Positions 46,086-55,375 of a DNA stretch of 64,000 nucleotides are shown one piece after another. The position numbers and the translations under genes are program-made. This DNA is from an uncultured Paenibacillus sp. (GTDB lineage Bacteria; Bacillota; Bacilli; Paenibacillales; Paenibacillaceae), in assembly GCA_937895345.1 (NCBI GenBank), contig CALAWP010000073.1:1-64000 (forward strand), read 5' to 3'. The first letter of the stretch is position 1, and each line of letters starts with the position of its first letter. The notes below the pieces were generated by a model, which was not told the DNA's origin, searched no databases, and worked only from the letters and a program-made list of their open reading frames with translations.

Positions 46086-48385
46086 AGCTTTCCGGAACTT
46101 TGGCAATCGGATTCGCTTCATGGATTGCGCACAGATTCAAACGAAGACAGGTACGGGATGGACGATTGTCGACCTGCGCGGCGGCAGGCTCCGTCCTGTT
46201 CGGCATGGCATCCATGGCGGCGGCGGCGCTCGGCATGCCGACGGGGTTCGGCTGGTACGTCGATGTGCCGGTCATGCTGGCGTTAAATGCGGCGGGCATG
46301 TACATCGCAGCCGTAGTCGGCGCTTTCGTATTGTCGCTGCTGTATGTGCCGGTGCCCCGGAGATTCGTTTCGCTCTGGTTCTACGCCGCCGCGCAAACGT
46401 ATATCATCTTGTATTATGCCGAAATGGGCGTTGCCGCCTCCGCGGTCATCGCAGCGATATACAGTACGGCAGGAGCGGCTGTCGGAATGACCGCGCTTAT
46501 GGCAACGACGCTGGCGCGCAAAGGAAAATGGGTGCCGCTGACGGCCGCAGCCGCAGTCATTGCGGCAGCCTTCGTCTGGCTGCCATGGCAAGAGGCGGCG
46601 AACGGCCCTGCCATTATTCCCGAAAGAGCGGCGGAAGCCGATCCGATTCCGGCCGGCCGGCTTGCATGGCCGGAGGTTGAGGATCCTTCCCTGCCCGGCT
46701 CGCATGATTACCGTTTTTTCCATTACGGAAGCGGAACCGACAAACATCGGAAAGGCTTCGGCGGCGAAGTTTCGATCGTGACGAATACCGCGGACGCCTC
46801 CGCTTATATTACGAAGTGGCCAAAACTGAAAACGCGGTTTTGGGGATTCGATCAGAAAAGTGTTCCGCTGAACGGGAGGGTATGGATGCCGGAGGGGGCG
46901 GGGCCGTTTCCGATCGCGCTTATCGTGCACGGAAATCATCTGATGGAATATTTTTCGGACGCCGGTTACGCTTATTTGGGCAAACTGCTGGCAAGTAAAG
47001 GCATCGTTGCGGTATCCGTCGATGAAAATTTTTTGAATTATTCCGTATGGTCGGGCATTCCGAACGACGATATGAAAGTGCGGGCATGGGTTCTGCTGAA
47101 ACATCTGGAGGAGTTGAACCGTTTGTCCCGCCAAGCCGGCAACGCTTTTTACGGCCGCATCGATTGGTCCCGCGTCGCGCTGATCGGTCATTCGAGGGGA
47201 GGCCAGGCGGCTGCGATGGCCGCCGGAGCGGAGCAATGGTTTCCGGACGACCCGGTGCTGGACAGTCTGCGCGGGGTAAGGATCGCCTCGGTTGCCGCCA
47301 TTGCGCCGACGGATAAACGGGTGAATCAGAAGACGACGACGCTGAAGAATGTCAACTATTTGACGATTCAAGGTTCGGCGGACGGCGATGTCCATCAGTT
47401 TAGCGGAGACCGGCAGTATAATCGCGTTAAGCTGGACGGCTCGTCGAAGGCGTTCAAGGCTTCGCTGTATATTGCGGGAGCCAACCACAGCCAATTCAAC
47501 ACCGATTGGGGACGGATGGACGAACGGCTGCCGGGCGGATTGTTTCTGAACCGCTCGGGAATGCTTAAGCCGGAAGAGCAACGGCAAATCGCCAAAGTAT
47601 ATATCTTATCATTTATGGAAGCGACGCTGAACGGCCGGGACGAATACAAAGCTTTGTTTCAAGATTACCGAAGTGCGGGCGGGAGGCTTCCCGAAACGGC
47701 TTATTTCAGACGGTACGGCAGCTCGGATATGGCAGAGCTCGCGTCGTTCGAGGCTTACCATCCGCTCGTGCAAGCCTTTGAAGGCGACGGATTCGCCGTG
47801 CGGGAACGAACGCAGGCTGCAGACCGGGACGGCAGCGGCAAAGGCGCCTACGGAATGGCTCTTCAGTGGGAAGAGCCGGTAGCGGAATTTACCATTCGCC
47901 TGAAACCCGAGGCGGGCGGCAAACTTGAAGGAACAAGCGGAGGCAGCCTGGTGTTATCGCTGATGAATATGGAGCGCGATCTTGTCGGAGCGGAAGACCC
48001 GGCAATGGATAAGCTTCCGCCGCTCCCTCAAATCGAAATTGGCCTTACGGAACGCGACGGGAAGGCATACGTTCTTGCTTTGAACGAATGGCTTCCGGTC
48101 GAGGAACCGTTCTATACGCAATTTCTGATCAGCGGTTGGCTGGATCGATACGGCAAAAACAAAAAATATAAAAACGCGAACGAACCGGTCTTTCAAACGT
48201 ACGTGATCCCGTTACAACTGTTCGAACCGGCGCCGGACAAGGCATCGACGGCTGCGTCTGCCATTCCGGAGCCCGGTGTCCTGGAATCCGTTACGATCCG
48301 GTTCAGCGGGGGACCGGGCAAGTTCATGGTGGACGATATCGGATTTGTGCCAGAAGGAGGAACGTATGTCAACTACAAACAATGA
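46070..48385 (+). CDS. Polytopic membrane alpha/beta hydrolase
   Basis: 771 residues. The N-terminal part has four or five transmembrane helices (about residues 38-190). An extracytoplasmic or surface-facing alpha/beta-hydrolase domain follows, with the nucleophile elbow GHSRGGQAAAM near 370, an oxyanion stretch IALIVHGNHLMEY near 285, and candidate Asp and His partners in GDVHQFSG near 440 and ANHSQFNTDWG near 470. The last 200 residues are beta-rich. The family resembles chlorophyllase/dienelactone-hydrolase-like enzymes; the substrate is unknown. The ATG at 46070 has only a close GAGGGA, consistent with coupling to the overlapping ABC ATPase. It overlaps helD by 20 bases. Confidence 0.75.
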   Translation: MERAIKLSGTLAIGFASWIAHRFKRRQVRDGRLSTCAAAGSVLFGMASMAAAALGMPTGFGWYVDVPVMLALNAAGMYIAAVVGAFVLSLLYVPVPRRFVSLWFYAAAQTYIILYYAEMGVAASAVIAAIYSTAGAAVGMTALMATTLARKGKWVPLTAAAAVIAAAFVWLPWQEAANGPAIIPERAAEADPIPAGRLAWPEVEDPSLPGSHDYRFFHYGSGTDKHRKGFGGEVSIVTNTADASAYITKWPKLKTRFWGFDQKSVPLNGRVWMPEGAGPFPIALIVHGNHLMEYFSDAGYAYLGKLLASKGIVAVSVDENFLNYSVWSGIPNDDMKVRAWVLLKHLEELNRLSRQAGNAFYGRIDWSRVALIGHSRGGQAAAMAAGAEQWFPDDPVLDSLRGVRIASVAAIAPTDKRVNQKTTTLKNVNYLTIQGSADGDVHQFSGDRQYNRVKLDGSSKAFKASLYIAGANHSQFNTDWGRMDERLPGGLFLNRSGMLKPEEQRQIAKVYILSFMEATLNGRDEYKALFQDYRSAGGRLPETAYFRRYGSSDMAELASFEAYHPLVQAFEGDGFAVRERTQAADRDGSGKGAYGMALQWEEPVAEFTIRLKPEAGGKLEGTSGGSLVLSLMNMERDLVGAEDPAMDKLPPLPQIEIGLTERDGKAYVLALNEWLPVEEPFYTQFLISGWLDRYGKNKKYKNANEPVFQTYVIPLQLFEPAPDKASTAASAIPEPGVLESVTIRFSGGPGKFMVDDIGFVPEGGTYVNYKQ

Positions 48386-50699
48386 ACTTAGAGCGGAGCA
48401 GCAAAGGGTAGACGAGGTCAAAAAGCTGATTGGAGGCCGCATCGAAACCTACCGCCGGGAATCTGGCGGCATAAAAGGCGATATTATATCGATTCGCCGC
48501 AATTTCTGGGACGATGTAACCGTCAATTTCGAGGATGCGGCGGAGACGGCCGAAACTTACGCCAGCATGAAGCAGCAGGCGGAAGTGTTGTCGGAGAGGG
48601 AGCGGCGCCACCGCCATCTGGAACATCAGCTGAAGACGCTGACGAAGCTGGAAGGCAACCCTTATTTCGGCCGAATCGACTTGAAAGATGCGGACGGTCC
48701 GGGAGAAGCGGAATCGATTTATTTGGGCATCGGCTCGCTGCTGGACGACAGCGGCGAACGTTATTTGATTTACGATTGGCGTGCGCCGATCTCCAGCGTT
48801 TATTACGATTACGGCCCCGGCCCTGTCCGTTACGAGACGCCCGAAGGCATCGTAGGCGGCGAAATGACGCTCAAACGGCAGTTTATGATTCGCGGCGGCA
48901 TCATTCGAAGCATGTTCGATACCGGTCTGACGATCGGCGACGAGCTGCTGCAAGAAGTGCTGGGCCAGACGTCGGACTCCGGTATGAGGAGCATCGTGGC
49001 GACGATTCAGCAGGAGCAGAACCGGATCATCCGCAACGAGCGCGCAAAAATGCTCATTGTGGAAGGGGCGGCCGGAAGCGGCAAAACGTCGGCGGCGCTG
49101 CAAAGAATCGCTTATTTGCTTTACCGGTACAGAGAGACGCTTAGCTCGGAGCAGGTCTTGCTGTTCTCGCCCAACCCGATGTTCAACAGCTATGTCTCCA
49201 CGGTGCTGCCCGAATTGGGGGAGCAAAACATGGGGCAGACGACCTACCAGCAATATTTGGAGCATCGGCTCGGCCGTTCATTCCGGCTGGAAGATCCGTA
49301 CAGCCGCATGGAATATGTGCTGGCCAATCGGGACGATCCGGATTTCGATGCAAGACTGGAAAGCATCCGCTTCAAATCGGATGAACGGTTTCTGCGCCTG
49401 ATCGACGCTTATGCCCGGCATTTGTCGCTGGACGGCATGGCGTTTCGAGACATTCGTTTCCGCGGCCGAAAGCTGATCCCAAGCGAAACGATCAAGGAGC
49501 AGTTCGATGCGATCGATCCGGGCATGTCCATTCCGATTCGGTTGCGCAAGCTGGCCGAATGGATGCTGAAAGAATTGACAACGCTGGGCAAGCTGGAAAC
49601 GAAGAAAAAATGGGTCGACGAAGAAATCGAATTGCTCGATAAAGAGGCATACATCGATGCGTTTCAGCAGCTTAGGAAAAAGAACAAGTTTAATGAAGAA
49701 TCGTTTGACGATTATAAGGCGGAACGCGACTTTTTGGCGGCAAAGGTCGTTCAGGAGCAGTTCAAGAAGCTGCGCAAAAGAGTGAAGCGGCTCGCCTTTG
49801 TGGACGGAAAGGAAATTTACAGATCGCTGTTCGCGCCGGACGGTCCTTCGGAACGGTTGGCGCACGCCGCGGAGACGGCGCTTCCGTCCGCATGGAGCAA
49901 TATATGCCGCATAACGCTGCAAATGCTGGATGAAGGACAGATGTGGTACGAGGACGCAACACCGTATTTGTATCTCATGGAAAAGCTGGAAGGCTTCCAT
50001 ACGAACACGAAGATTAAACATGTGTTCATCGATGAAGCGCAAGATTACTCCGCTTTCCAATATCATTACTTAAAAAAAATATTTCCTTTTGCCAAAATGA
50101 CCGTGCTCGGCGACAGCAATCAATCCATCTTTGCCGGCTCCGCGGCTTCGGACGGCTTCGAGCCGCTTCGGCATCTGTTCGGCGAACCCGAGACCGAGCA
50201 TATCGTATTGAAGCGCAGCTACCGTTCGACGCGCCAGATCGTGGAATTTACGAGCAACATGATCGAAGGCGGCTCCGGCATTATCCCGTTCAACCGGAAC
50301 GGTCCGGAACCGGTTCTCGTTCAGGCCGGCGGCGACGAAGAACGGCTGTCGATGATTGCCGATGCGATCGCAAGACTGGCCGCCCAAAAAAGCGGCTCCG
50401 TCGCTCTCATATGCAAAACGGCAGAAGAAAGCAAGCGGACCTTCGACATCTTGAAATCCCGCCTGCCGGAGATGAAGCTGATCGAAAAGGAGACGGCAAC
50501 CTTCGAGAAAGGCATAGCGGTCATTCCTTCGTATTTGGCGAAAGGAGTCGAGTTCGACGCGGTTGTCATCGCCGACGCCTCGGCCGAATGCTACTCGCGG
50601 GAAGATGAGCGGAAACTTTTTTATACGGCGTGCACCCGGGCCATGCATGAGCTTTATTTGTATTACACCGGTACGTTGACGCCATTTATTTCCGAATAG
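48366..50699 (+). CDS. helD: HelD-family RNA polymerase recycling helicase
   Basis: 777 residues. The N-terminal coiled-coil arm (ELRAEQQRVDEVKKLIGGRI) leads to a UvrD/Rep-like ATPase with Walker A GAAGSGKTSAALQR near 234, motif II FIDEAQDYSAFQ near 556, and C-terminal motifs including KGVEFDAVVIADA near 722. HelD removes stalled or inactive RNA polymerase from DNA and helps recycle it. The ATG at 48366 follows AAGGAGG and lies inside the end of the hydrolase gene. The stop overlaps the convergent PAS-XRE gene by 14 bases. Confidence 0.9.
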   Translation: MSTTNNELRAEQQRVDEVKKLIGGRIETYRRESGGIKGDIISIRRNFWDDVTVNFEDAAETAETYASMKQQAEVLSERERRHRHLEHQLKTLTKLEGNPYFGRIDLKDADGPGEAESIYLGIGSLLDDSGERYLIYDWRAPISSVYYDYGPGPVRYETPEGIVGGEMTLKRQFMIRGGIIRSMFDTGLTIGDELLQEVLGQTSDSGMRSIVATIQQEQNRIIRNERAKMLIVEGAAGSGKTSAALQRIAYLLYRYRETLSSEQVLLFSPNPMFNSYVSTVLPELGEQNMGQTTYQQYLEHRLGRSFRLEDPYSRMEYVLANRDDPDFDARLESIRFKSDERFLRLIDAYARHLSLDGMAFRDIRFRGRKLIPSETIKEQFDAIDPGMSIPIRLRKLAEWMLKELTTLGKLETKKKWVDEEIELLDKEAYIDAFQQLRKKNKFNEESFDDYKAERDFLAAKVVQEQFKKLRKRVKRLAFVDGKEIYRSLFAPDGPSERLAHAAETALPSAWSNICRITLQMLDEGQMWYEDATPYLYLMEKLEGFHTNTKIKHVFIDEAQDYSAFQYHYLKKIFPFAKMTVLGDSNQSIFAGSAASDGFEPLRHLFGEPETEHIVLKRSYRSTRQIVEFTSNMIEGGSGIIPFNRNGPEPVLVQAGGDEERLSMIADAIARLAAQKSGSVALICKTAEESKRTFDILKSRLPEMKLIEKETATFEKGIAVIPSYLAKGVEFDAVVIADASAECYSREDERKLFYTACTRAMHELYLYYTGTLTPFISE

Positions 50700-51576
50700 A
50701 AGGCCATATTTCGTGAACGTCCACGCAAAGCTCCGAGGCGATCAGCTCTGCTGTCAGCCTCTGGGGCTTTTCGATTTTGCCGTTGCGCAGCTTCGAGATC
50801 GTTTGAATCGATATGCCCGTCGCGCCGGCGAGCTGTCCCGATGAAATATCCCGCTTGGCCATCCAAATTTTGAGCCGGGTGGCGGAATCGATGCCGTCGT
50901 CGACCGGCCGGAAATCCCAGATGACGAACGCCACTTCCTTGACTTGTCCGAAGCCGTCGGCGACAGGCTTGAACGTAATTTCCAGCTCCAGCTCGACGCC
51001 GCTTTGCTTGGTCGTATGCAGGACGGTGCGCTGTTCGCTCATGCTGAGCGCTGCGCAATCGAGCAGCTCCTTCAGCATCTGATGCTCTCGGTCGGCGATA
51101 AACTGGAGCAAGCTTTCGTCGTCCAGCGTCCGGTCGGGCTGAAACAGGAGGGGAGCCAGCGAATCCCGTATAAAGCGCACATGCAAATGCTGATTGACGA
51201 CGCCGCTCAAGAGCACCTTGCCGTGCTCAAATTGCCGGTCGATCCAATGGTAAGCGGTCAAATCCTCCGCTATAATGAGCGCTCTTTGACAGCCGTCTCG
51301 CCTGTCGGGAAGCGGAATTTGCTCGATACGGACGGACAGGCGGTTCCCGTTCCGGGCCAGGATGACCAGCTCGCTCTTCAGAATCCGCCTGGATAAATCG
51401 GGCTTGTAAAGGATGAGCTCGGAGCTGGGCGTGCGAAGCATATAATCGAGCGGGTATCCGACCAGACGCTGGAACGCTTCGTTGGCGTCTTCCACGCTGT
51501 AGGAGCCGTCTCGCTCGCGGAGTACGATCATAGGCTGGTTCAGGATCATAAATATTTGTCGATGAATCGTCGTCAA
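50686..51576 (-). CDS. PAS-domain XRE-family transcriptional regulator
   Basis: 296 residues. An N-terminal PAS sensor (about 10-105, VEDANEAFQRLVGYPLDYML) is followed by a middle region (about 110-225) that looks like a second, diverged sensory domain. A C-terminal helix-turn-helix of the Cro/XRE type (ISSGQLAGATGISIQTISKL, about 240-262) ends the protein. It probably senses a small ligand or redox state and binds DNA nearby. It starts at a TTG at 51576 behind GAGGAGGA. A TATAAT on the minus strand is at 51608-51613. Placing the HTH at the C terminus after a PAS domain is unusual for XRE proteins. Confidence 0.82.
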   Translation of the reverse strand: MTTIHRQIFMILNQPMIVLRERDGSYSVEDANEAFQRLVGYPLDYMLRTPSSELILYKPDLSRRILKSELVILARNGNRLSVRIEQIPLPDRRDGCQRALIIAEDLTAYHWIDRQFEHGKVLLSGVVNQHLHVRFIRDSLAPLLFQPDRTLDDESLLQFIADREHQMLKELLDCAALSMSEQRTVLHTTKQSGVELELEITFKPVADGFGQVKEVAFVIWDFRPVDDGIDSATRLKIWMAKRDISSGQLAGATGISIQTISKLRNGKIEKPQRLTAELIASELCVDVHEIWPSIRK

Positions 51577-51916
51577 TTTGATCCTCCTCTGGTTGACTGA
51601 TGTTTCTATTATAAACCGCTATAACAGTATAGAAGATGATATCTGTATGGACAACAAACAACATATGGGCCCGGGCGGTCGCGCGGAGCATGGAAACGCT
51701 TAAGAGGTTTAAATATTTAAACTTCGGCGCTTAAAGGCTACCAATCGGAAGCGAGGGCGGACAAGACGCGTCTTGGGCGGCTCTCACCGCCCTACATCCA
51801 ACTTTATTCCGGCAGAGAATGACTTTAATATTAAAGGAAACGGAAGTATTCGTTCAGCTATTGGCAGTATTCGTCCAGCTTTTATAAGTTTGCTTGAGAA
51901 CAGGGAGGAGCTTCTG
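51577..51916. other. 340-base intergenic region between divergent genes
   Basis: This stretch separates the minus-strand PAS-XRE gene from the plus-strand zinc-cluster gene. It holds a minus-strand TATAAT (51608-51613), a 16-bp perfect palindrome (51707-51722) and an imperfect direct repeat of AGTATTCGTTCAGCT near 51845-51859 and AGTATTCGTCCAGCT near 51866-51880. No convincing gene was seen. Confidence 0.6.
51707..51722. repeat. Perfect 16-bp palindrome, possible operator
   Basis: GTTTAAATATTTAAAC is its own reverse complement. It lies in the intergenic region controlled on one side by the PAS-XRE gene, so it is a candidate binding site for that regulator; this link is inference. Confidence 0.5.
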
Positions 51917-52141
51917 TTGAATATTTGCATCATAGAAAACTGTTTAAAGCCGATTAAAGCGAAAGGGTTGTGCGCGATGCACCATCAGCGCATGCTGCGG
52001 CATGGAGATCCGAATACAGTCAGGCCGAGAAGGGTCAAAAAAATGACGGTATGCAGCTGGGTCAACTGCAATGAAGCTGCCGTCACGAAAGGCTATTGTT
52101 CCAAACATTATTACATACATCGAGTTATGCATATGGGTTAG
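51917..52141 (+). CDS. Small zinc-cluster protein
   Basis: A 74-residue basic protein with two copies of a Cys-Cys-Cys-His motif: CIIENCLKPIKAKGLCAMH and CSWVNCNEAAVTKGYCSKH, each followed by a helix and a basic stretch. Such repeats form small zinc knuckles often found in DNA- or RNA-binding proteins, some of phage origin. The TTG start has AGGGAGGAG six to seven bases upstream; the frame is open back to 51773 without a better site. It stands alone between the PAS-XRE gene and the glycogen operon. Confidence 0.7.
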   Translation: MNICIIENCLKPIKAKGLCAMHHQRMLRHGDPNTVRPRRVKKMTVCSWVNCNEAAVTKGYCSKHYYIHRVMHMG

Positions 52142-52249
52142 GACAACCTGTCCCGTAAATAACGTCGAAACGTTAGAGAAAATGACATAATCATACGGTC
52201 TTAAGTAATATTTCATGAAAACGGACTGTTTCTTTTTCAAAACAGCATG

Positions 52250-52255
52250 TATAAT
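52250..52255 (+). promoter_or_regulatory. Candidate -10 box for glgB
   Basis: TATAAT 35 bases before the glgB start. A 17-base spacer places TGTTTC at the -35, a weak match. A partial cre-like sequence (TGAAAACGGACTGT) lies at 52216-52229. Confidence 0.45.
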
Positions 52256-52290
52256 GGGAATAAAACAGCTTCCGTGGAGGTGCGTCTCTG

Positions 52291-54219
52291 ATGACGGAAA
52301 CCTTGCCCTGCGGCTTGTCCCGGGAAGACCTGTATTTATTCAACCAAGGAGCCTCATACCACAGCTACCGGTTTATGGGCGCGCATCCGATGACGCAAGG
52401 CGGTGAGGATGGCGTCAGGTTTGCGGTGTGGGCTCCGAATGCGGTCGAAGTGCGCGTCATCGGAGATTTCAACGGCTGGTCGGGCGACGGCTTCGCAATG
52501 ACTCCGATCGGTACGACGGGCGTCCATGCCATGTTCGTCCCCGGAGTCGCCGCCGGCGCGCTGTACAAATACGAGATTGCCGCCGGCGACGGCCGGATCG
52601 TGCGCAAGGCCGATCCGTACGCCTTCCAGTCGGAGCTGCGGCCGGGCACCGCATCGATCGTGGCCGCACCGGACGATTACGTCTGGGGAGATGCCGAATG
52701 GCAAGAGCGGAAGACGGCCGCTTACCGCCGCCCGATGCTCATCTACGAAGTTCACGCCGGCTCCTGGCGCATCAAAGGCAAGGAACTCTTTTACACGTAT
52801 GAAGAATTGGCTTCGACTCTCGTCCCTTATGCGGCCGGGATGGGTTATACCCATATCGAGCTCATGCCGCTGTCCGAACACCCGCTCGACCAGTCGTGGG
52901 GCTATCAAATTACCGGCTACTACAGCGCTACGAGCAGATACGGCGGTCCGAACGGGCTGAAGACGTTCGTGGACAGCTGCCATCGGCACGGGATCGGCGT
53001 CATTCTCGATTGGGTGCCCGGACACTTTTGCAAGGACGAACACGGCTTGAGACAATTCGACGGCACCCCGCTGTACGAGGGCTGGGACGCCAATCGCGCG
53101 GAGCTTCCGCTATGGGGCACGCTCGCCTTCGATTTTTCCCGAAACGAAGTTGTCAGCTTTCTCATTTCCAACGCCATTTACTGGATGGACCTCTACCATA
53201 TCGACGGCTTGCGAGTCGACGCCGTCGCCAACATGATCAATCTCCATATGGATAAGCCTCCGCACATGCGCACGTACAACGCGCTGGGGGGGCCGGACAA
53301 CCTTGACGCGCTCCGCTTCATCAAGAAGCTTAACGAAACCGTATTTCACTACTATCCCGACTGCTGCATGATTGCCGAGGATTCCTCCGCCTGGCCCGCC
53401 GTTACATCGCCGACCTATTCAGGGGGACTCGGGTTCAACTTCAAATGGAACATGGGCTGGATGAACGACATTCTCCGGTACATGGAGCTCCCGCCCTCCG
53501 AACGGGCGCATCACCATCATCTGATCACGTTTTCGCTATGTTACGCCTTCTCCGAAAACTACGTGCTGCCGCTGTCCCACGACGAGGTCGTGCACGGCAA
53601 GCGATCCCTGCTGAACAAGATGCCGGGCACCTATGAGCAGAAATTTGCCCAATTGCGGCTGTTCTACGGCTATTGGATGACGCATCCGGGGAAAAAGCTG
53701 CTGTTCATGGGCGGAGAATTCGGCCAATACGACGAATGGAAGGACGGGGAGATGCTGGACTGGATGCTGCTGGATTACGACTCCCACCGGGGCATGCACC
53801 GCTACGTCCAGACGCTGAACCGGGCCTACCGGGAACTCCCGCCCTTATGGGAACGAGATTCCGATCCGGAAGGATTCGAGTGGATCGACGTACATAATGC
53901 CCAGCAGTCCGTCATATCTTTTATACGCCGCGGTTTTTCCGGCTTGGCCGTCATTGTCGCCAATTTCTCGGACCGCAATTATTCTTCCTGCCGAATCGGT
54001 GTTCCGGAGCCAGGCTTGTACTGCTCATTCATTCATAGCAACGATCTTCCGTTTGGAGGAACACACGCGCATCCGCAGCTATGCCTCGCAAGCGAAGCCG
54101 TCGCATGGCACGGGCGCAATCAAAGCATTTCACTGCAATTGCCCCCATTTACGTTTTTGCTTCTTACTCTGCGCGCGGGGGACACACAAGAAGAGGGAGT
54201 TGGTGTCCATGGGCCGTAA
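52291..54219 (+). CDS. glgB: 1,4-alpha-glucan branching enzyme
   Basis: 642 residues, a GH13 enzyme that introduces alpha-1,6 branches into glycogen. The N-terminal CBM48 region (about 35-115) includes [20 protein letters not shown]. The catalytic barrel has the nucleophile Asp310 ([10 protein letters not shown]), acid/base Glu363 (MIAEDSSAW) and the transition-state Asp in [11 protein letters not shown]. The start follows GGAGGTG. It heads an overlapping operon: glgC starts 11 bases before its stop. Confidence 0.95.
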   Translation: MTETLPCGLSREDLYLFNQGASYHSYRFMGAHPMTQGGEDGVRFAVWAPNAVEVRVIGDFNGWSGDGFAMTPIGTTGVHAMFVPGVAAGALYKYEIAAGDGRIVRKADPYAFQSELRPGTASIVAAPDDYVWGDAEWQERKTAAYRRPMLIYEVHAGSWRIKGKELFYTYEELASTLVPYAAGMGYTHIELMPLSEHPLDQSWGYQITGYYSATSRYGGPNGLKTFVDSCHRHGIGVILDWVPGHFCKDEHGLRQFDGTPLYEGWDANRAELPLWGTLAFDFSRNEVVSFLISNAIYWMDLYHIDGLRVDAVANMINLHMDKPPHMRTYNALGGPDNLDALRFIKKLNETVFHYYPDCCMIAEDSSAWPAVTSPTYSGGLGFNFKWNMGWMNDILRYMELPPSERAHHHHLITFSLCYAFSENYVLPLSHDEVVHGKRSLLNKMPGTYEQKFAQLRLFYGYWMTHPGKKLLFMGGEFGQYDEWKDGEMLDWMLLDYDSHRGMHRYVQTLNRAYRELPPLWERDSDPEGFEWIDVHNAQQSVISFIRRGFSGLAVIVANFSDRNYSSCRIGVPEPGLYCSFIHSNDLPFGGTHAHPQLCLASEAVAWHGRNQSISLQLPPFTFLLLTLRAGDTQEEGVGVHGP

Positions 54220-55375
54220 AGAAATGATCGCCATGCTGCTGGCGGGCGGAGAAGGGAAAAGGCTAGGCGTATTGACCAAAGATTTGGCCAAGCCGGCCGT
54301 CTACTTCGGCGGAAAGTACCGCATCATCGATTTTGCGCTGAGCAATTGCGCGCATTCCGGCATCGATACGGTCGGAGTGCTGACGCAATATCAGCCGCTG
54401 GAGCTGAACCGCTATCTGGGCATCGGCAGTCCGTGGGGGCTGGACCGGCGAGACGGAGGCATGGCGATTTTGCCGCCTCATGTCAAACAAAAGGGGGGAG
54501 TTTGGTACAAAGGCACCGCCAACGCGATCTATCAGAATATGGCCTTTATCGAACGGTATAACCCGGAATATGTGCTGGTTATCTCGGGAGACCACATTTA
54601 CAAGATGGATTACGAGCAAATGCTGGGGCATCACAAGCGGTCGGGCGCCGACGTTACGATCGCCGGAATCGCCGTCGATTGGAAGGAAGCCGGCCGCTTC
54701 GGCCTCATGCACGTCGACGACGAGGACAAAATTACGGCATTCGAAGAGAAGCCGAAAACGCCGACCAGCAACATCGCATCCATGGGGGTATATATTTTTA
54801 CCTGGAAGACGCTGCAGAAATATTTGATTTATGACGAAGCGAGCCGAAGCTCCAGCCACGATTTCGGCAAGGACGTCATCCCGGCGATGATGAGGGACGG
54901 CCTGAAGCTGCATTGCTATCCGTTCAAAGGGTATTGGAAGGACGTCGGCACGATCGAAAGCTTGTGGGAGGCCAACATGGATTTGCTGGCGGACGAAGCG
55001 CCGCTCGATTTGTCCGACCCGAAATGGCGGATTTACTCCGTCAGTCCGAACCGCCCGGCCCAATATATTGCCCCGACGGCAAGGGTAAGGTCGTCGCTCG
55101 TGACGGAAGGCTGCTCGCTGGAAGGCTCCGTCGAGCGTTCCGTGCTGTTCTACGGCGTGCAGGCGGGGCCGGACAGCCATATTGCGGAATCGGTTGTGAT
55201 GCCGGGCGTGCGCATCGGAGCGGGAGCCCGGATCTTTCGGGCGATTATCGGGGAAGGAGCGGTCGTGCAGGCAGGCGTCACGATCGGGGATCCGGAGGAC
55301 GACGCCATTACGGTGGTGGCGGTCGAGCAATACGTGACGGCGGACCACTTGCTGAAGGAGGTCGAGCAGCGATGA
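54209..55375 (+). CDS. glgC: Glucose-1-phosphate adenylyltransferase
   Basis: A 388-residue catalytic ADP-glucose pyrophosphorylase. The nucleotide-binding [20 protein letters not shown] is near the N terminus, the substrate motifs [10 protein letters not shown] and FEEKPKTP are present, and a C-terminal left-handed helix of hexapeptide repeats follows. It makes ADP-glucose for glgA. The ATG at 54209 is chosen because the family begins with the GGxGxRL loop; a long upstream extension of the frame lies inside glgB. It overlaps glgD by four bases (ATGA). Confidence 0.95.
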   Translation: MGRKEMIAMLLAGGEGKRLGVLTKDLAKPAVYFGGKYRIIDFALSNCAHSGIDTVGVLTQYQPLELNRYLGIGSPWGLDRRDGGMAILPPHVKQKGGVWYKGTANAIYQNMAFIERYNPEYVLVISGDHIYKMDYEQMLGHHKRSGADVTIAGIAVDWKEAGRFGLMHVDDEDKITAFEEKPKTPTSNIASMGVYIFTWKTLQKYLIYDEASRSSSHDFGKDVIPAMMRDGLKLHCYPFKGYWKDVGTIESLWEANMDLLADEAPLDLSDPKWRIYSVSPNRPAQYIAPTARVRSSLVTEGCSLEGSVERSVLFYGVQAGPDSHIAESVVMPGVRIGAGARIFRAIIGEGAVVQAGVTIGDPEDDAITVVAVEQYVTADHLLKEVEQR

